Position numbers and translations under genes: made by a program
In this document: positions 36,700 through 46,028 of the stretch, one piece after another
Layout of the letters: every line of letters starts with the position of its first letter
Numbering within the stretch: the first letter of the stretch is position 1
NCBI GenBank assembly: GCA_963544755.1
Contig: CAUUGH010000002.1
Span: 51,053 to 115,052, forward strand
DNA length: 64,000 bases
Direction of reading: 5' to 3'
Origin: Selenomonas sp963544755
GTDB lineage: Bacteria > Bacillota > Negativicutes > Selenomonadales > Selenomonadaceae
The notes under the pieces: generated by a model
Told to the model about the DNA's origin: nothing
Seen by the model: the letters and a program-made list of their open reading frames with translations, nothing else
Database searches by the model: none

Positions 36700-39521
36700 G
36701 CTCTGACCTCCTGCAGCCATCTTTCGTAGGCGGCGATGTCTTTTTCTTTAGATCCCATTTCTTTGGCACGAGAAAAATATTGCCGCGCCAAGGAAAAATC
36801 TCCTGCATGGTAAAAAGCGACTGCCGCATCATGATAAATAGCGCCATCAGATGTTGCAGTATCTGATAAAATATCTGTCAAAAGCTCAAGCGCTGCATGA
36901 TACCTTTCTTCTTGTAAAAGGATCTTCGCCGCCTGATGCTTATTTTTTGTCGGCATGGCAGCGAGCAAACGCACATAACGAAGCAAAATATCTCGCGGCA
37001 GCTTCTTTACTAACATCGGTAAAAATGTGCTGTACGTTTCCCAAAGCTTTATGGCAAGCGGCTTTTTTTCGGCAAAACAATGCAAGATCTCTTGCATCTC
37101 AGGCAAAAGAGGCTGCATCTTGGCACTATGGTTTTGCAAAGTATCACCTGCCGCTAATGCTAAAAGAAGCGCGAGGAAAAAATCCTGCATTGATGATACG
37201 ATTTCTTTTGCCGCCTCATCTGCCATCTTTTGCCAGTCTCCTGCTTGCCATGCAGCAAGGCAAGCAGTTTCAGGCAAACGCTCTCCTGAAATTGCCAAAA
37301 GCTCTGCCATAGCATCTCCTGCAAGCTCTATCTCACCTGATGCTATCGCCCAACGCGCAAGATAGCTCTGTGCTTCTTTTGTTTTCGGAAAAAATGCACG
37401 AAGTGTCTTAGAGCAAGGTATGTCCCAAAGCCTTTGCCAAGCGTCAAGCGTTTCTTTGTTAAAAGGATTTGCCAAAAGAGATTTTTCAAGTGCCGTTTTT
37501 GCCTTTTCTTTATTATTTAGTACTAGATAAATTTTACCAAGATAACACCAGACGGTAGGATAATATTCCCGAAACCGCGATGCCTGCCAAGAGTTTTCAT
37601 TTTCATGCAAATAAATAGCATACTCTAAAAATTTTGTCGCTTCTTGCAGTTTGCCCATCGAAGAAAGAATTATACCCTTTTCTGCGTAAAAATCCGGCAG
37701 ATCCGAAAAGGTTTCTATAGCTTTTTCTGTCAAAGCGAGCATATCTTCAGCCGACATTTTACATTCTCGCATGGCATAAAGGGCTGCTTGATACATACTA
37801 CTATTGCTTCCTACCGTATCTACCGGCGAATCAAGTGCCGCTAACGCATAATATAGGGCTTTTTTCCAGTCCTTAAAGGCAATATAGCAATCTACCAGGT
37901 AGTGATAATGTTCCGGCTTTTCGCCGTGTTCTTTTATATCCGCCTTTAAGAGCGCGAAATTTCGCTTAATCTTTTTCATTATACGTCTTGACGAATAGCC
38001 AAGATGATAAACGAGCAAATATTCACGCTCTAACCTAATTTCTAGCGAGCCTTCTTTTTTTACGACTGCTTCGTGTACTCGTCCGGAAAAAGCAATAGAT
38101 TTTTGGCGACGAAACACACGCAGCGCCGAAAAACGCTGAAATTCCTTAAAATCATCATCTTCATCGAGATTGGCAATCGTGAGCATCACAGCTTCTACTT
38201 GCGGCTGCTCTACTGAAAGTGCTGCAAGATACGGGCGCACTATCTCGGGCATGGCAAAATACTCATCGGCATCAAGAAATGCAACCCATTCGCCTGTGGC
38301 ATGAGAGAGTGCTTCGTTTTTTGCCGCCGCAAAATCATCATGCCACAGATAGTCATAGACATGAGCGCCAGCCGCCTTAGCAACTGCTTTCGTCGCATCG
38401 TGCGATCCTGTATCTACGACGATGCGCTCATCGCTGTAGACGGCTGTATTTTTTAGCCAACGCGGCAGATCACGCTCCTCATCGCGTGCTATGGTACAGG
38501 CAGAAATTTTAAGCGTCTTTTCTTTTTGGGTGATCTCTTGCCAAAGAGCCACTCGCTCTTTAGCAAGAGAGAGCATCTCCTCGTTAAAATCTATCGCCTC
38601 GCCGTCTTCTTCATATACTGCATAGGCATGAAAAGCTCGCTGCATCGCTGATATTGCCTCAACAAACCGCAGCTTTTGTGCAAGATATTCAGCATATTCT
38701 GCATGAAATTCGGGGATCTGTGGAAAATCGCGCTGTGCCTGCTCTAATACGCGGCTGCGCTCTTCTCCTTTAGGAAGCGTGTAAAGCAGCAGCCGATAGC
38801 AACGACTTGCAAACATTACCCGGCGCGGTCCTTTTGCTATATCAAGCCGCGCATAGTAAAGTGCCCTTTCCGTATCGCCGATACCTTCATAAGCTTCTGC
38901 TAGATAGCGATAGAGATCTTCGGGGGTTTTTGTCTGTGAAAGCTCTTGCAAGAGCAGCTTTAAGTTGCGCTCTGCCTTTTTTTTAGCACGACTCTTTGTA
39001 TATCCCGTATGAAGCAGCAAAAGTATATCCTGCGGAACAAAAGCAAGCCTGATATTTCCCGTTTCACACTCAATATGTTCATGAACACGCCCCACATAGC
39101 GAAGCGACGGCAAACGACGAAACGCACGCACGACACAGGTATCATTTAGCCTCTTTTCTTCTGCGCCATCTGTATCAATGTTTAAGATTTTAAATGCAAG
39201 TGCATCAACATCGCCAGCAGCTTCGATTACGGCGCGAAGGTTAGCGCGCGTTTCTTTAGAAAAACGCTCGTCGGCATCTAAAAAGACTACCCAATCGCCC
39301 GTTGCCTGCAAAAGCGCTTTATTACGCGCCGCTGCAAAATCATCTTGCCAATGACCGCAAAAGAGCCGCACCTTCGAGATTTGCTCGACGATGCGGCACG
39401 TATCATCGCTAGATCCTGTATCGTAGACAATAATTTCATCGACACTTGCTGCAAGACTTTCGATGGAAGAAGCTATATTAGCACTTTCATTTTTTGTAAT
39501 ATAGCACGCAGAAATTTTCAT
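36696..39521 (-). CDS. Double GT2 glycosyltransferase with TPR tail
   Basis: 941 residues. GT2 domain 1 at ~1-190 (ISACYITKNESANI, YDTGSSDDT, FLDADERF), TPR helices at ~190-330, GT2 domain 2 at ~340-530 (ISACTIARDEERDLPRW, VVDTGSHDAT, FLDADEYFAM), then a long TPR-like tail at ~540-935. The two GT2 parts resemble each other and the N-terminal domain of the next gene, so they come from duplication. This is the first gene of the minus-strand island, with a 240-base region shared with divergent fbp upstream. Cytoplasmic; sugar donor unknown. Confidence 0.78.
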   Translation of the reverse strand: MKISACYITKNESANIASSIESLAASVDEIIVYDTGSSDDTCRIVEQISKVRLFCGHWQDDFAAARNKALLQATGDWVVFLDADERFSKETRANLRAVIEAAGDVDALAFKILNIDTDGAEEKRLNDTCVVRAFRRLPSLRYVGRVHEHIECETGNIRLAFVPQDILLLLHTGYTKSRAKKKAERNLKLLLQELSQTKTPEDLYRYLAEAYEGIGDTERALYYARLDIAKGPRRVMFASRCYRLLLYTLPKGEERSRVLEQAQRDFPQIPEFHAEYAEYLAQKLRFVEAISAMQRAFHAYAVYEEDGEAIDFNEEMLSLAKERVALWQEITQKEKTLKISACTIARDEERDLPRWLKNTAVYSDERIVVDTGSHDATKAVAKAAGAHVYDYLWHDDFAAAKNEALSHATGEWVAFLDADEYFAMPEIVRPYLAALSVEQPQVEAVMLTIANLDEDDDFKEFQRFSALRVFRRQKSIAFSGRVHEAVVKKEGSLEIRLEREYLLVYHLGYSSRRIMKKIKRNFALLKADIKEHGEKPEHYHYLVDCYIAFKDWKKALYYALAALDSPVDTVGSNSSMYQAALYAMRECKMSAEDMLALTEKAIETFSDLPDFYAEKGIILSSMGKLQEATKFLEYAIYLHENENSWQASRFREYYPTVWCYLGKIYLVLNNKEKAKTALEKSLLANPFNKETLDAWQRLWDIPCSKTLRAFFPKTKEAQSYLARWAIASGEIELAGDAMAELLAISGERLPETACLAAWQAGDWQKMADEAAKEIVSSMQDFFLALLLALAAGDTLQNHSAKMQPLLPEMQEILHCFAEKKPLAIKLWETYSTFLPMLVKKLPRDILLRYVRLLAAMPTKNKHQAAKILLQEERYHAALELLTDILSDTATSDGAIYHDAAVAFYHAGDFSLARQYFSRAKEMGSKEKDIAAYERWLQEVRA

Positions 39522-39541
39522 ATCGTCAAGATGCCCCTTTA

Positions 39542-39570
39542 TCTATAGACAAAAATCCCATAATCCTCAA
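39542..39570 (-). promoter_or_regulatory. Possible promoter for the modification island
   Basis: Minus strand TTGAGG (39565-39570), 17 bases, TATAGA (39542-39547). The match is moderate, and the implied start leaves only ~14 bases before the 941-residue gene, with its AAAGGGG ribosome site near the transcript end. The remaining 39522-39762 gap shows AT-rich sequence and a TAAATTTA palindrome but no better signal. Confidence 0.3.
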
Positions 39571-39762
39571 TTTTATAGATGGCTAAATTTAGCAATGCTT
39601 TCTTATTCTTTAAATTGTGTATCGTGATAAAATGCACTAAACTTAACAAAGTGCTTCATTTCATAAATTTATCATCACACTCTGTAAATAAAGAAGGAAA
39701 GTGGTGCCTTAGTGGGGAAATCTTATGACAAGACAAAGAGTAAACTAGGAAGGGAGAATACG

Positions 39763-41658
39763 ATGGAACAAAGCACGCAGAAAAAGAAAAACAAGCTGTT
39801 AGGGCTTCTTGCAGAAAAGTACCCAACGCTTGAATCCGTCTACGAAAAGCTGATTTACCTACAAGCACAATTAGGGCTACCTAAGGGCATTGAGCATTTC
39901 ATGAGCGATCTGCACGGCGAGTATGAATCGTTTTTCCATATATTAAACAACTGCTCCGGTGTTATTCGAGAAAAAGTTGAGTATGTTTTTGCCGATCGCC
40001 TAACCGCAGAGGAAAAGGCGGAGTTTTGCACGCTCATCTACTATCCGAAGGAAAAGGTAGAGCAGATGCACGCCAAGCGCAAGGACACGCCCACTTGGTA
40101 TCGGGAAAATCTTGCGCGGCTTTTAGAGTTATCTAAGCTCATGAGCTATAAATATCCGGCTGCCAAGGTGCGCGGCTTTATCCCTAAACGATATGAGTCT
40201 GTTATTGTAGAGCTTCTCTACACGCGCCCCGAAGAAGATACGGCGCAGGCGCAATATCATAAAAGACTGCTTGCGACCATCGTGCAAATAGATAGCGGTG
40301 CAGGATTCATCGAAGCATTTTGCGTACTAGTCAAACGTCTTGCTGTTGATCGTCTGCACATCGTCGGCGACTTTTTTGACCGCGGCAGCCGCCCCGATGC
40401 AATCTTGAATATGATCCTTGATTATCACGACATCGACATCGAATGGGGCAATCACGATATTATGTGGATGGGTGCGGCAGCCGGCAGCGAGGTCTGCATC
40501 GCTAGCGTCATAAGAAACAGCTTGCGCTACCACAACACCGATGTCTTAGAGCGCGGTTATGGCATTAGTCTACGCCCCTTGTCGCTTTTTTCTACGCGCA
40601 TCTATCCCGATGCTAACGCTATTCGCGCGTCCGAAAAGGCGATCACGATGATCATGTTAAAACTGGAAGGTCAGCTTATTGCAAGAAACCCCGATTTTCA
40701 AATGCAAAGCCGCCGTCTTTTAGATAAGATCAATTATAATTGCTCTTATGTCATGCTCGGCGACCGCCGTTACGAGCTTGAAAGTGCCTATTTCCCAACA
40801 ATCGATCCAAAAGATCCTTACGCTCTTTCTGATGAAGAAGAGCGTATCATAGCTGATCTAAAATCCTACTTCACAGAAAGCGAGATGCTTCATAAGCACG
40901 TTGATTTTCTATATAAAAAGGGCAGCCTATACAAATGCTGCAACGGCAATCTGCTCTACCATGGCTGCGTCCCCGTCAAAGAAGACGGTTCACTTCGAGA
41001 AGTCGTCTTTGACGGCACAGCATATAAAGGGCGCGCCTATTTCGATTATGCTGATCGCCGCGCCCGTCGCGCTTATCTTTTTCGCACGCAAGAAGATCTA
41101 GACTTTATGTGGTTTCTTTGGTGCGCTAGAACATCGCCATGCTCAGGCCGCGAGGTCAAGACCTTTGAGCGATCACTCTTAGAAGACGAAAGCACTTGGA
41201 AAGAGCCTGCCGATCCTTATTACAAGCTCTTAGACAACGAGGATTTTTGCCGCTCCATCCTCGCGGAATTTGGTCTGCCAGAAAGCGGCCACATTATCAA
41301 CGGTCATGTACCTGTTAAGGTGAAAAAAGGGGAAACTCCCGTAAAAGCACATGGCAAAGCTATCATCATTGACGGTGGCTTTTGCCATGCCTATCATAAG
41401 AAAACCGGCATCTCAGGCTTTACGCTCATATCCAACTCACGCGGCTTTCGCCTCCTCATGCACCAACACGTCGCCGATGTGCGCCAAGCACTAAAGGAAA
41501 ATAAAGACATCGAATCTGTATCAGAAACTATTGAACTGCAAACAAAGCATACGACCTTAGGCGATACGGACGAAGGAAAAGATATTCAAGAAGAAATTAC
41601 TGACCTTTACAACTTGCTCGTTGCCTATCAAAATGGCGTCATCGAACCACAGGCGTAA
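39763..41658 (+). CDS. fbp: Fructose-1,6-bisphosphatase, class III
   Basis: About 631 residues, the Firmicute-type class III enzyme of gluconeogenesis (fructose-1,6-bisphosphate to fructose-6-phosphate). It belongs to the metallophosphatase fold: FMSDLHGEYESF near residue 47, HIVGDFFDRGSRPD at ~204-217, and EWGNHDIMWMG at ~230-240. I use ATG 39763 because AGGGAG lies 6 bases upstream; a GTG at 39712 in the same frame lacks a ribosome site. It stands alone, divergent from the glycosylation island, and ends in a strong terminator. Confidence 0.95.
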   Translation: MEQSTQKKKNKLLGLLAEKYPTLESVYEKLIYLQAQLGLPKGIEHFMSDLHGEYESFFHILNNCSGVIREKVEYVFADRLTAEEKAEFCTLIYYPKEKVEQMHAKRKDTPTWYRENLARLLELSKLMSYKYPAAKVRGFIPKRYESVIVELLYTRPEEDTAQAQYHKRLLATIVQIDSGAGFIEAFCVLVKRLAVDRLHIVGDFFDRGSRPDAILNMILDYHDIDIEWGNHDIMWMGAAAGSEVCIASVIRNSLRYHNTDVLERGYGISLRPLSLFSTRIYPDANAIRASEKAITMIMLKLEGQLIARNPDFQMQSRRLLDKINYNCSYVMLGDRRYELESAYFPTIDPKDPYALSDEEERIIADLKSYFTESEMLHKHVDFLYKKGSLYKCCNGNLLYHGCVPVKEDGSLREVVFDGTAYKGRAYFDYADRRARRAYLFRTQEDLDFMWFLWCARTSPCSGREVKTFERSLLEDESTWKEPADPYYKLLDNEDFCRSILAEFGLPESGHIINGHVPVKVKKGETPVKAHGKAIIIDGGFCHAYHKKTGISGFTLISNSRGFRLLMHQHVADVRQALKENKDIESVSETIELQTKHTTLGDTDEGKDIQEEITDLYNLLVAYQNGVIEPQA

Positions 41659-41682
41659 GTAAGCTAATACGGCAAACATAGC

Positions 41683-41717
41683 AAAAATCCTCCAAGCTGC
41701 AAGCTTAGAGGATTTTT
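41683..41717. terminator. Bidirectional intrinsic terminator
   Basis: AAAAATCCTC (41683-41692) pairs with GAGGATTTTT (41708-41717), and inside it AAGCT pairs with AGCTT. A- and T-tracts on both sides let it end fbp (plus) and the metal ATPase gene (minus). Confidence 0.85.
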
Positions 41718-41753
41718 GTGTCTATATGTATAACTAACCTACGATGTTATTGC

Positions 41754-43637
41754 CTATGTATTTTGCACAAAGAGTGTACGCAAGGCGTTTAAGACGGCAA
41801 GAATCATGACGCCGACATCGGCGAAAATAGCAAACCACATATTAGCAATGCCAAAAGCACCCAATATTAGACACAAAAGTTTGATGCCGATAGCAAAGAC
41901 GATGTTTTGATGCACGATCGCCATGCACTTTCTGGCGATGCGGATGGCTTTAGGCAGCTTTTGCGGATCGTCATCCATCAGTACGATATCGGCAGCTTCG
42001 ATGGCAGCATCAGATCCCATCGCTCCCATAGCAATGCCAATGTCAGCGCGGCTCAAAACAGGCGCATCGTTTATACCGTCGCCGACAAATACCAGCTTTT
42101 TCCTCGCTCCTTTTTCCTTTAGTAAACGCTCGACTTCGCCCACTTTGTCAGCAGGTAAAAGCTCACTCTTAACCTCGTCGATGCCAAGCTCTTTTGCTAT
42201 CTTTTCTGCCGTTTTTTGCCTATCACCCGTCAGCATTACCGTACGTTTTACGCCAGCCTTGCCAAGATCTGCGATCGCCGCTTTCGACGTAGGCTTTACG
42301 GCATCGGCAATGACGATGTGTCCTGCATATTCGTCGGCGACTGCCATCTGCACGATTGTACCCGGATGACTGCATGGACGATAGTTGATGCCGAGCCGCT
42401 CCATAAGTTTACCGTTGCCGGCAGCGACTTTTACACCATCAACCTTCGCCATAACGCCAAGGCCGCCGATCTCTTCGATGTCAGTGACACGCAAGCGATC
42501 GATCTCTTTTTTATATGCCTCTTGCAAACTGCGACTGATAGGATGCGAAGACGCACTTTCGGCAAGAGCAGCAAGCTCTAAAAGCCGCAAATCCTCCATC
42601 GTGCCGTGATGCACAGCGTTTACTTCAAAGACGCCACGCGTCAAAGTGCCTGTCTTATCAAAAACTACCGTACCTACATCAGCGAGCATTTCCAGATAAT
42701 TCGCACCTTTTATAAGTACACCTTCTCGACTTGCACCGCCAATGCCGGCAAAAAAGCTTAAAGGTACGCTTACGACAAGCGCACAAGGGCAGCTCATGAC
42801 GAGAAAAATCAAGGCGCGATAAAGCCAAGTACCCCATTCAGGCGACATGGAAAACACCGCAAGGCGAACGAGCGGCACCGCAAGAGCAAGTAAAACGGCG
42901 GCTGCTACGACTATCGGCGTGTAAATGCGTGCAAAGCGAGCGATGAATGTTTCTGAGCGTGATTTATGAGAGCCGGCATCTTCGACAAGCTCTAAGATTT
43001 TAGACGCTGTAGATTCTTCAAACTCCTTCGTCGTACGAATTTTCAAAACGCCCGTGAGGTTGATACAGCCGCTTACGACAGCGTGACCTTTTTCTACGTC
43101 ACGCGGCAGACTTTCACCTGTCAAAGCGCTCGTGTTTAGCGTCGAGATGCCGTCTTTGACTATGCCGTCGATAGGTATTTTTTCGCCCGGCTGCACGATA
43201 ATTTCCGTGCCGATCTCAACCTCGTAAGGATCGACGCGGCAAATTTTGCCGTTTTCTTCCACATTCGCGTAGTCGGGGCGTATATCCATCAGCTCGCCGA
43301 TGTTCTTGCGGCTTTTACCGACAGCATAGCTTTGAAACCACTCACCGACTTGGTAAAAGAGCATCACAGCGATGCCCTCGGTATAGTCGCCATTTTCATA
43401 AACAGCAAGCCCCATCGCACCGATTGTCGCTATAGACATCAAGAGGTTTTCATCTAAAGGTCTGCGGTTTAAAATGCCCTTTGCTGCCTTGCTAAGAATA
43501 TCATAGCCGATGATGATATACGCCACGAGATAGAAAAAAAAGCGCGGCAAAGCGGCGATCTGTAGCTGAGCTAAAACAATCATCAAGGCAGCCGCTAAAA
43601 GTATGCGAATAAGATTAATTTTTTGCTTTTTATTCAA
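41754..43637 (-). CDS. Heavy-metal P1B-type ATPase (Zn/Cd/Pb class)
   Basis: 627 residues with all catalytic motifs: TGES in the actuator domain (~residue 174), MSCPCAL in the metal-binding membrane helix (~283-289), FDKTGTLT with the phosphorylated Asp (~330), SSHPIS (HP motif), MLTGDR and GDGINDAP. CPC plus a short N-terminus fits the P1B-2 (CadA/ZntA) group that exports Zn(II), Cd(II) or Pb(II); exact metal not readable. It lacks a fused N-terminal HMA domain, supplied instead by the separate gene 80 bases upstream. Start is TTG 43635-43637 with AGGTG before it. Expected to be induced with the HMA gene. Confidence 0.92.
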   Translation of the reverse strand: MNKKQKINLIRILLAAALMIVLAQLQIAALPRFFFYLVAYIIIGYDILSKAAKGILNRRPLDENLLMSIATIGAMGLAVYENGDYTEGIAVMLFYQVGEWFQSYAVGKSRKNIGELMDIRPDYANVEENGKICRVDPYEVEIGTEIIVQPGEKIPIDGIVKDGISTLNTSALTGESLPRDVEKGHAVVSGCINLTGVLKIRTTKEFEESTASKILELVEDAGSHKSRSETFIARFARIYTPIVVAAAVLLALAVPLVRLAVFSMSPEWGTWLYRALIFLVMSCPCALVVSVPLSFFAGIGGASREGVLIKGANYLEMLADVGTVVFDKTGTLTRGVFEVNAVHHGTMEDLRLLELAALAESASSHPISRSLQEAYKKEIDRLRVTDIEEIGGLGVMAKVDGVKVAAGNGKLMERLGINYRPCSHPGTIVQMAVADEYAGHIVIADAVKPTSKAAIADLGKAGVKRTVMLTGDRQKTAEKIAKELGIDEVKSELLPADKVGEVERLLKEKGARKKLVFVGDGINDAPVLSRADIGIAMGAMGSDAAIEAADIVLMDDDPQKLPKAIRIARKCMAIVHQNIVFAIGIKLLCLILGAFGIANMWFAIFADVGVMILAVLNALRTLFVQNT

Positions 43638-43717
43638 TGTAGCACCTGCTTTCTAGCAGCGACCATTTGGTATCCTCATCAATTTGCAGCTTGCCGGAAG
43701 GCTTTTGTATTTTCTTT

Positions 43718-43936
43718 TTAAAAAATTACATTACAATCGCTTTCAACTTTGCGGCAAGCATCTAAAACGTGCGGCATGACTTCTAACGGCTCTTTGCCAT
43801 CGACAAATTCAACTTTCATCTTCAATGCCATGAAATTTACCGTCGCATCTTTTACACCATCGACCTTCTTTGCAGCATCTTCCATCATCTGAGCGCAATT
43901 TGCACAATCGACTTCGATCTTGTAGCTTTTTTTCAT
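43718..43936 (-). CDS. HMA-domain metallochaperone
   Basis: A 72-residue single heavy-metal-associated domain with DCANCA at ~10-15 (the CxxC metal site; usual GMTC is replaced by VDC). A ferredoxin-like beta-alpha-beta pattern follows (VDGVKDATVNFMALKMKVEF). AGGAGG lies 8 bases before ATG 43936. It is first in a two-gene operon with the P1B ATPase, whose missing N-terminal domain it probably replaces by delivering metal. A consensus promoter and palindromes lie directly upstream. Confidence 0.85.
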   Translation of the reverse strand: MKKSYKIEVDCANCAQMMEDAAKKVDGVKDATVNFMALKMKVEFVDGKEPLEVMPHVLDACRKVESDCNVIF

Positions 43937-43955
43937 GGGGTGTTCCTCCTTATTT

Positions 43956-43973
43956 ATTAAGTAGTTGCTTAAT
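43956..43973. promoter_or_regulatory. Palindromic operator candidate 1 (metal operon)
   Basis: ATTAAG-N6-CTTAAT is a perfect inverted repeat just downstream of the predicted transcription start of the HMA gene. Size and spacing suit an ArsR/SmtB-family metal sensor (inference). Confidence 0.5.
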
Positions 43974-43983
43974 CGTTAAACTC

Positions 43984-44012
43984 ATTATAACGATATAAAA
44001 ATCGTTTGTCAA
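43984..44012 (-). promoter_or_regulatory. Consensus sigma-A promoter of the metal-efflux operon
   Basis: Minus strand TTGACA (44007-44012), exactly 17 bases, TATAAT (43984-43989): a perfect match. Such a strong promoter would need a repressor, in line with the flanking palindromes. Confidence 0.85.
43989..44006. promoter_or_regulatory. Palindromic operator candidate 2 (metal operon)
   Basis: AACGAT-N6-ATCGTT fills the spacer between -35 and -10. It has the same 6-6-6 geometry as the downstream palindrome but a different sequence; protein binding here would block RNA polymerase. Confidence 0.45.
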
Positions 44013-44198
44013 GGAAAATATTTTGCCTTGACGCTTTACGGGTATCTATCCATATATAATTGAAGTTTGTTGATATTGAAGGAAACACTTGACGAAAGAT
44101 AGCACTTTTCTTATACTAACGAGGAGATGCTGTGTCTTTTCTACAACAAAATGTGGTGCGGCTTCTTTTTCTTATAACAAATAAAGGATGCGATTTTT

Positions 44199-46028
44199 AT
44201 GCGTTTTTCCGTCGCGGAGAAGAACGAGGGCGTGCGGTATGTCGCTGCGGCTTTCGTTTTTTATTTTGCGCTCATTTCTTTTTATATCAATATTGGCGAA
44301 GATATGACACCTGCAAATTATATACCGTGGCTTTTGCCTGTAGTCGGCACACTCGTACTTTTTCAGTATGGCGCAAGCACACGGCTTTTTTCACTAAATA
44401 ATGCGCCGCATATTTTTACAGGTGTGGCATGGTGCGTGACCTTTCCCTTGCTTTACTCCTTGTCATACGATACGCCTTGGTATATCTCTTTAATACGGCT
44501 AGATTTTCTCTGTGGCACGGGGCTTTTTCTCCTGCTCGCTTCTTTACAATCGCTGATATTTTCCTTAAGGCGGCTGGTTTTTGTTTGGGCGGCATTTTTC
44601 GCCATTTTGGATTTTTTGTGTATTGCTATTCCTTTTTTGCAAGCAGTATACTTTTTTATCTATCAGCACTGTTTAACGCCGGCTTCTTTAATGGCTCTTT
44701 ACCTGACGAATCTTGATGAGAGCATCGACTTTATGGAAGCGATGCTTGGCATACCAGCGATCATTGGCATCTTGCTTACTTTGTTGCTGTTTTTGTATCT
44801 TTGCTATCGCGGCAATTTGCGCCAAGCGCATCATCTTTCATTGATAGCACTGACGAATAGAAAAAGGGCTCTACTCTTGCTGCTTTCGCTCATACTTGGC
44901 ATCTATATCCCGTTTTTTATCTTTCCTGCAACATCGATCGCACTTAGTTGGCACGAGGTTTCAGCATATGTCGCTCAAACACAAGAATACAACGTCTGCC
45001 ATGACGAGCATTTTGCCGCTCTAAAACTTACCGCACCAGAATTTGTACTAGCAAAAAAAGTACCCGGCACGGTCATAGTCGTCATCGGTGAATCGGCGTC
45101 GCGTACGTTCATGAAAGCGTACACGCCTAGTTTTCCTTACAACAATACGCCATGGCTTACAGCCTGTATAGATGATCCAAATTTCGTTGTTTTTCGTCAT
45201 GCCTATTCCTGTTGGTCGCAGACAGTACCTGTCTTACAGCGTGCATTGACAGAGCAAAGCCAGTATAACGACAAGGAGTTTTACAATTCAACATCGCTCA
45301 TAGACGTGGCAAAAAAAGCCGGCTATGAAACATATTGGTTTAGCAATCAAGGGCGTTATGGCGAATACGACAGTGCTATAACACTCGTCGCCAAAACGGC
45401 AGATCACGCCGAATGGGTCGATGATTCGTATCTTTTTACGGAAAAATATGACGAAAATCTTCTTACCTACCTTTTAGACATTGATAAGACAAAGAATAAT
45501 TTTATCGTACTTCATATCATGGGCAGTCATATCTACTACAACAATCGCTATCCTGCCTCTTTTAACCGCTGGGTAAATACGGCAGGCGGCGCGGCTACAA
45601 ACGCCGAGTCATATGCAAACAGCATATTATACACAGACGACAATTTGCGGCGCATCTTCGAGTATGCTCGTGATTATCTAAATTTGCAGGCGATGATCTA
45701 TTTTTCCGATCACGGTGAGGATTTAGAAATATCGCACAATCCTGATGTATTTAATTTTCACATGGTACGCATACCGATGTTTATCTATATTTCACCTAAA
45801 TATCAGAGCGCAGAGCCAAATGTCTTAGCGACGCTCAAGTCACATGAGCAGTACTATTTCACGAATGATATGATCTATGATACGGTAGCCGGCATCTTGT
45901 GTGCGCCTTCAAATTGCTACGATGCGACGCAAGATCTCGCTTCTCCTTTATATCGCTTTAAGCGCGAGGATTTAACGACGATGCTCGGTCAGCACTCGTT
46001 AATCGAAGATAGGGATGAAGATCTATGA
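44199..46028 (+). CDS. EptA-like phosphoethanolamine transferase
   Basis: 609 residues. About five to six transmembrane helices lie in residues 1-250, then a periplasmic AlkP-superfamily domain: VIVVIGESASRTF at ~292 (metal Glu), CWSQTVPVL at ~341 with the Thr nucleophile, FSDHGEDLE at ~502 and FNFHMVRIP. EptA enzymes move phosphoethanolamine from phosphatidylethanolamine to lipid A or other outer-membrane acceptors, which supports a diderm cell. ATG 44199 has AAAGGA 10-11 bases upstream. The gene overlaps the downstream permease by ATGA. The acceptor could be lipid A, a core sugar or a surface glycan. Confidence 0.82.
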   Translation: MRFSVAEKNEGVRYVAAAFVFYFALISFYINIGEDMTPANYIPWLLPVVGTLVLFQYGASTRLFSLNNAPHIFTGVAWCVTFPLLYSLSYDTPWYISLIRLDFLCGTGLFLLLASLQSLIFSLRRLVFVWAAFFAILDFLCIAIPFLQAVYFFIYQHCLTPASLMALYLTNLDESIDFMEAMLGIPAIIGILLTLLLFLYLCYRGNLRQAHHLSLIALTNRKRALLLLLSLILGIYIPFFIFPATSIALSWHEVSAYVAQTQEYNVCHDEHFAALKLTAPEFVLAKKVPGTVIVVIGESASRTFMKAYTPSFPYNNTPWLTACIDDPNFVVFRHAYSCWSQTVPVLQRALTEQSQYNDKEFYNSTSLIDVAKKAGYETYWFSNQGRYGEYDSAITLVAKTADHAEWVDDSYLFTEKYDENLLTYLLDIDKTKNNFIVLHIMGSHIYYNNRYPASFNRWVNTAGGAATNAESYANSILYTDDNLRRIFEYARDYLNLQAMIYFSDHGEDLEISHNPDVFNFHMVRIPMFIYISPKYQSAEPNVLATLKSHEQYYFTNDMIYDTVAGILCAPSNCYDATQDLASPLYRFKREDLTTMLGQHSLIEDRDEDL

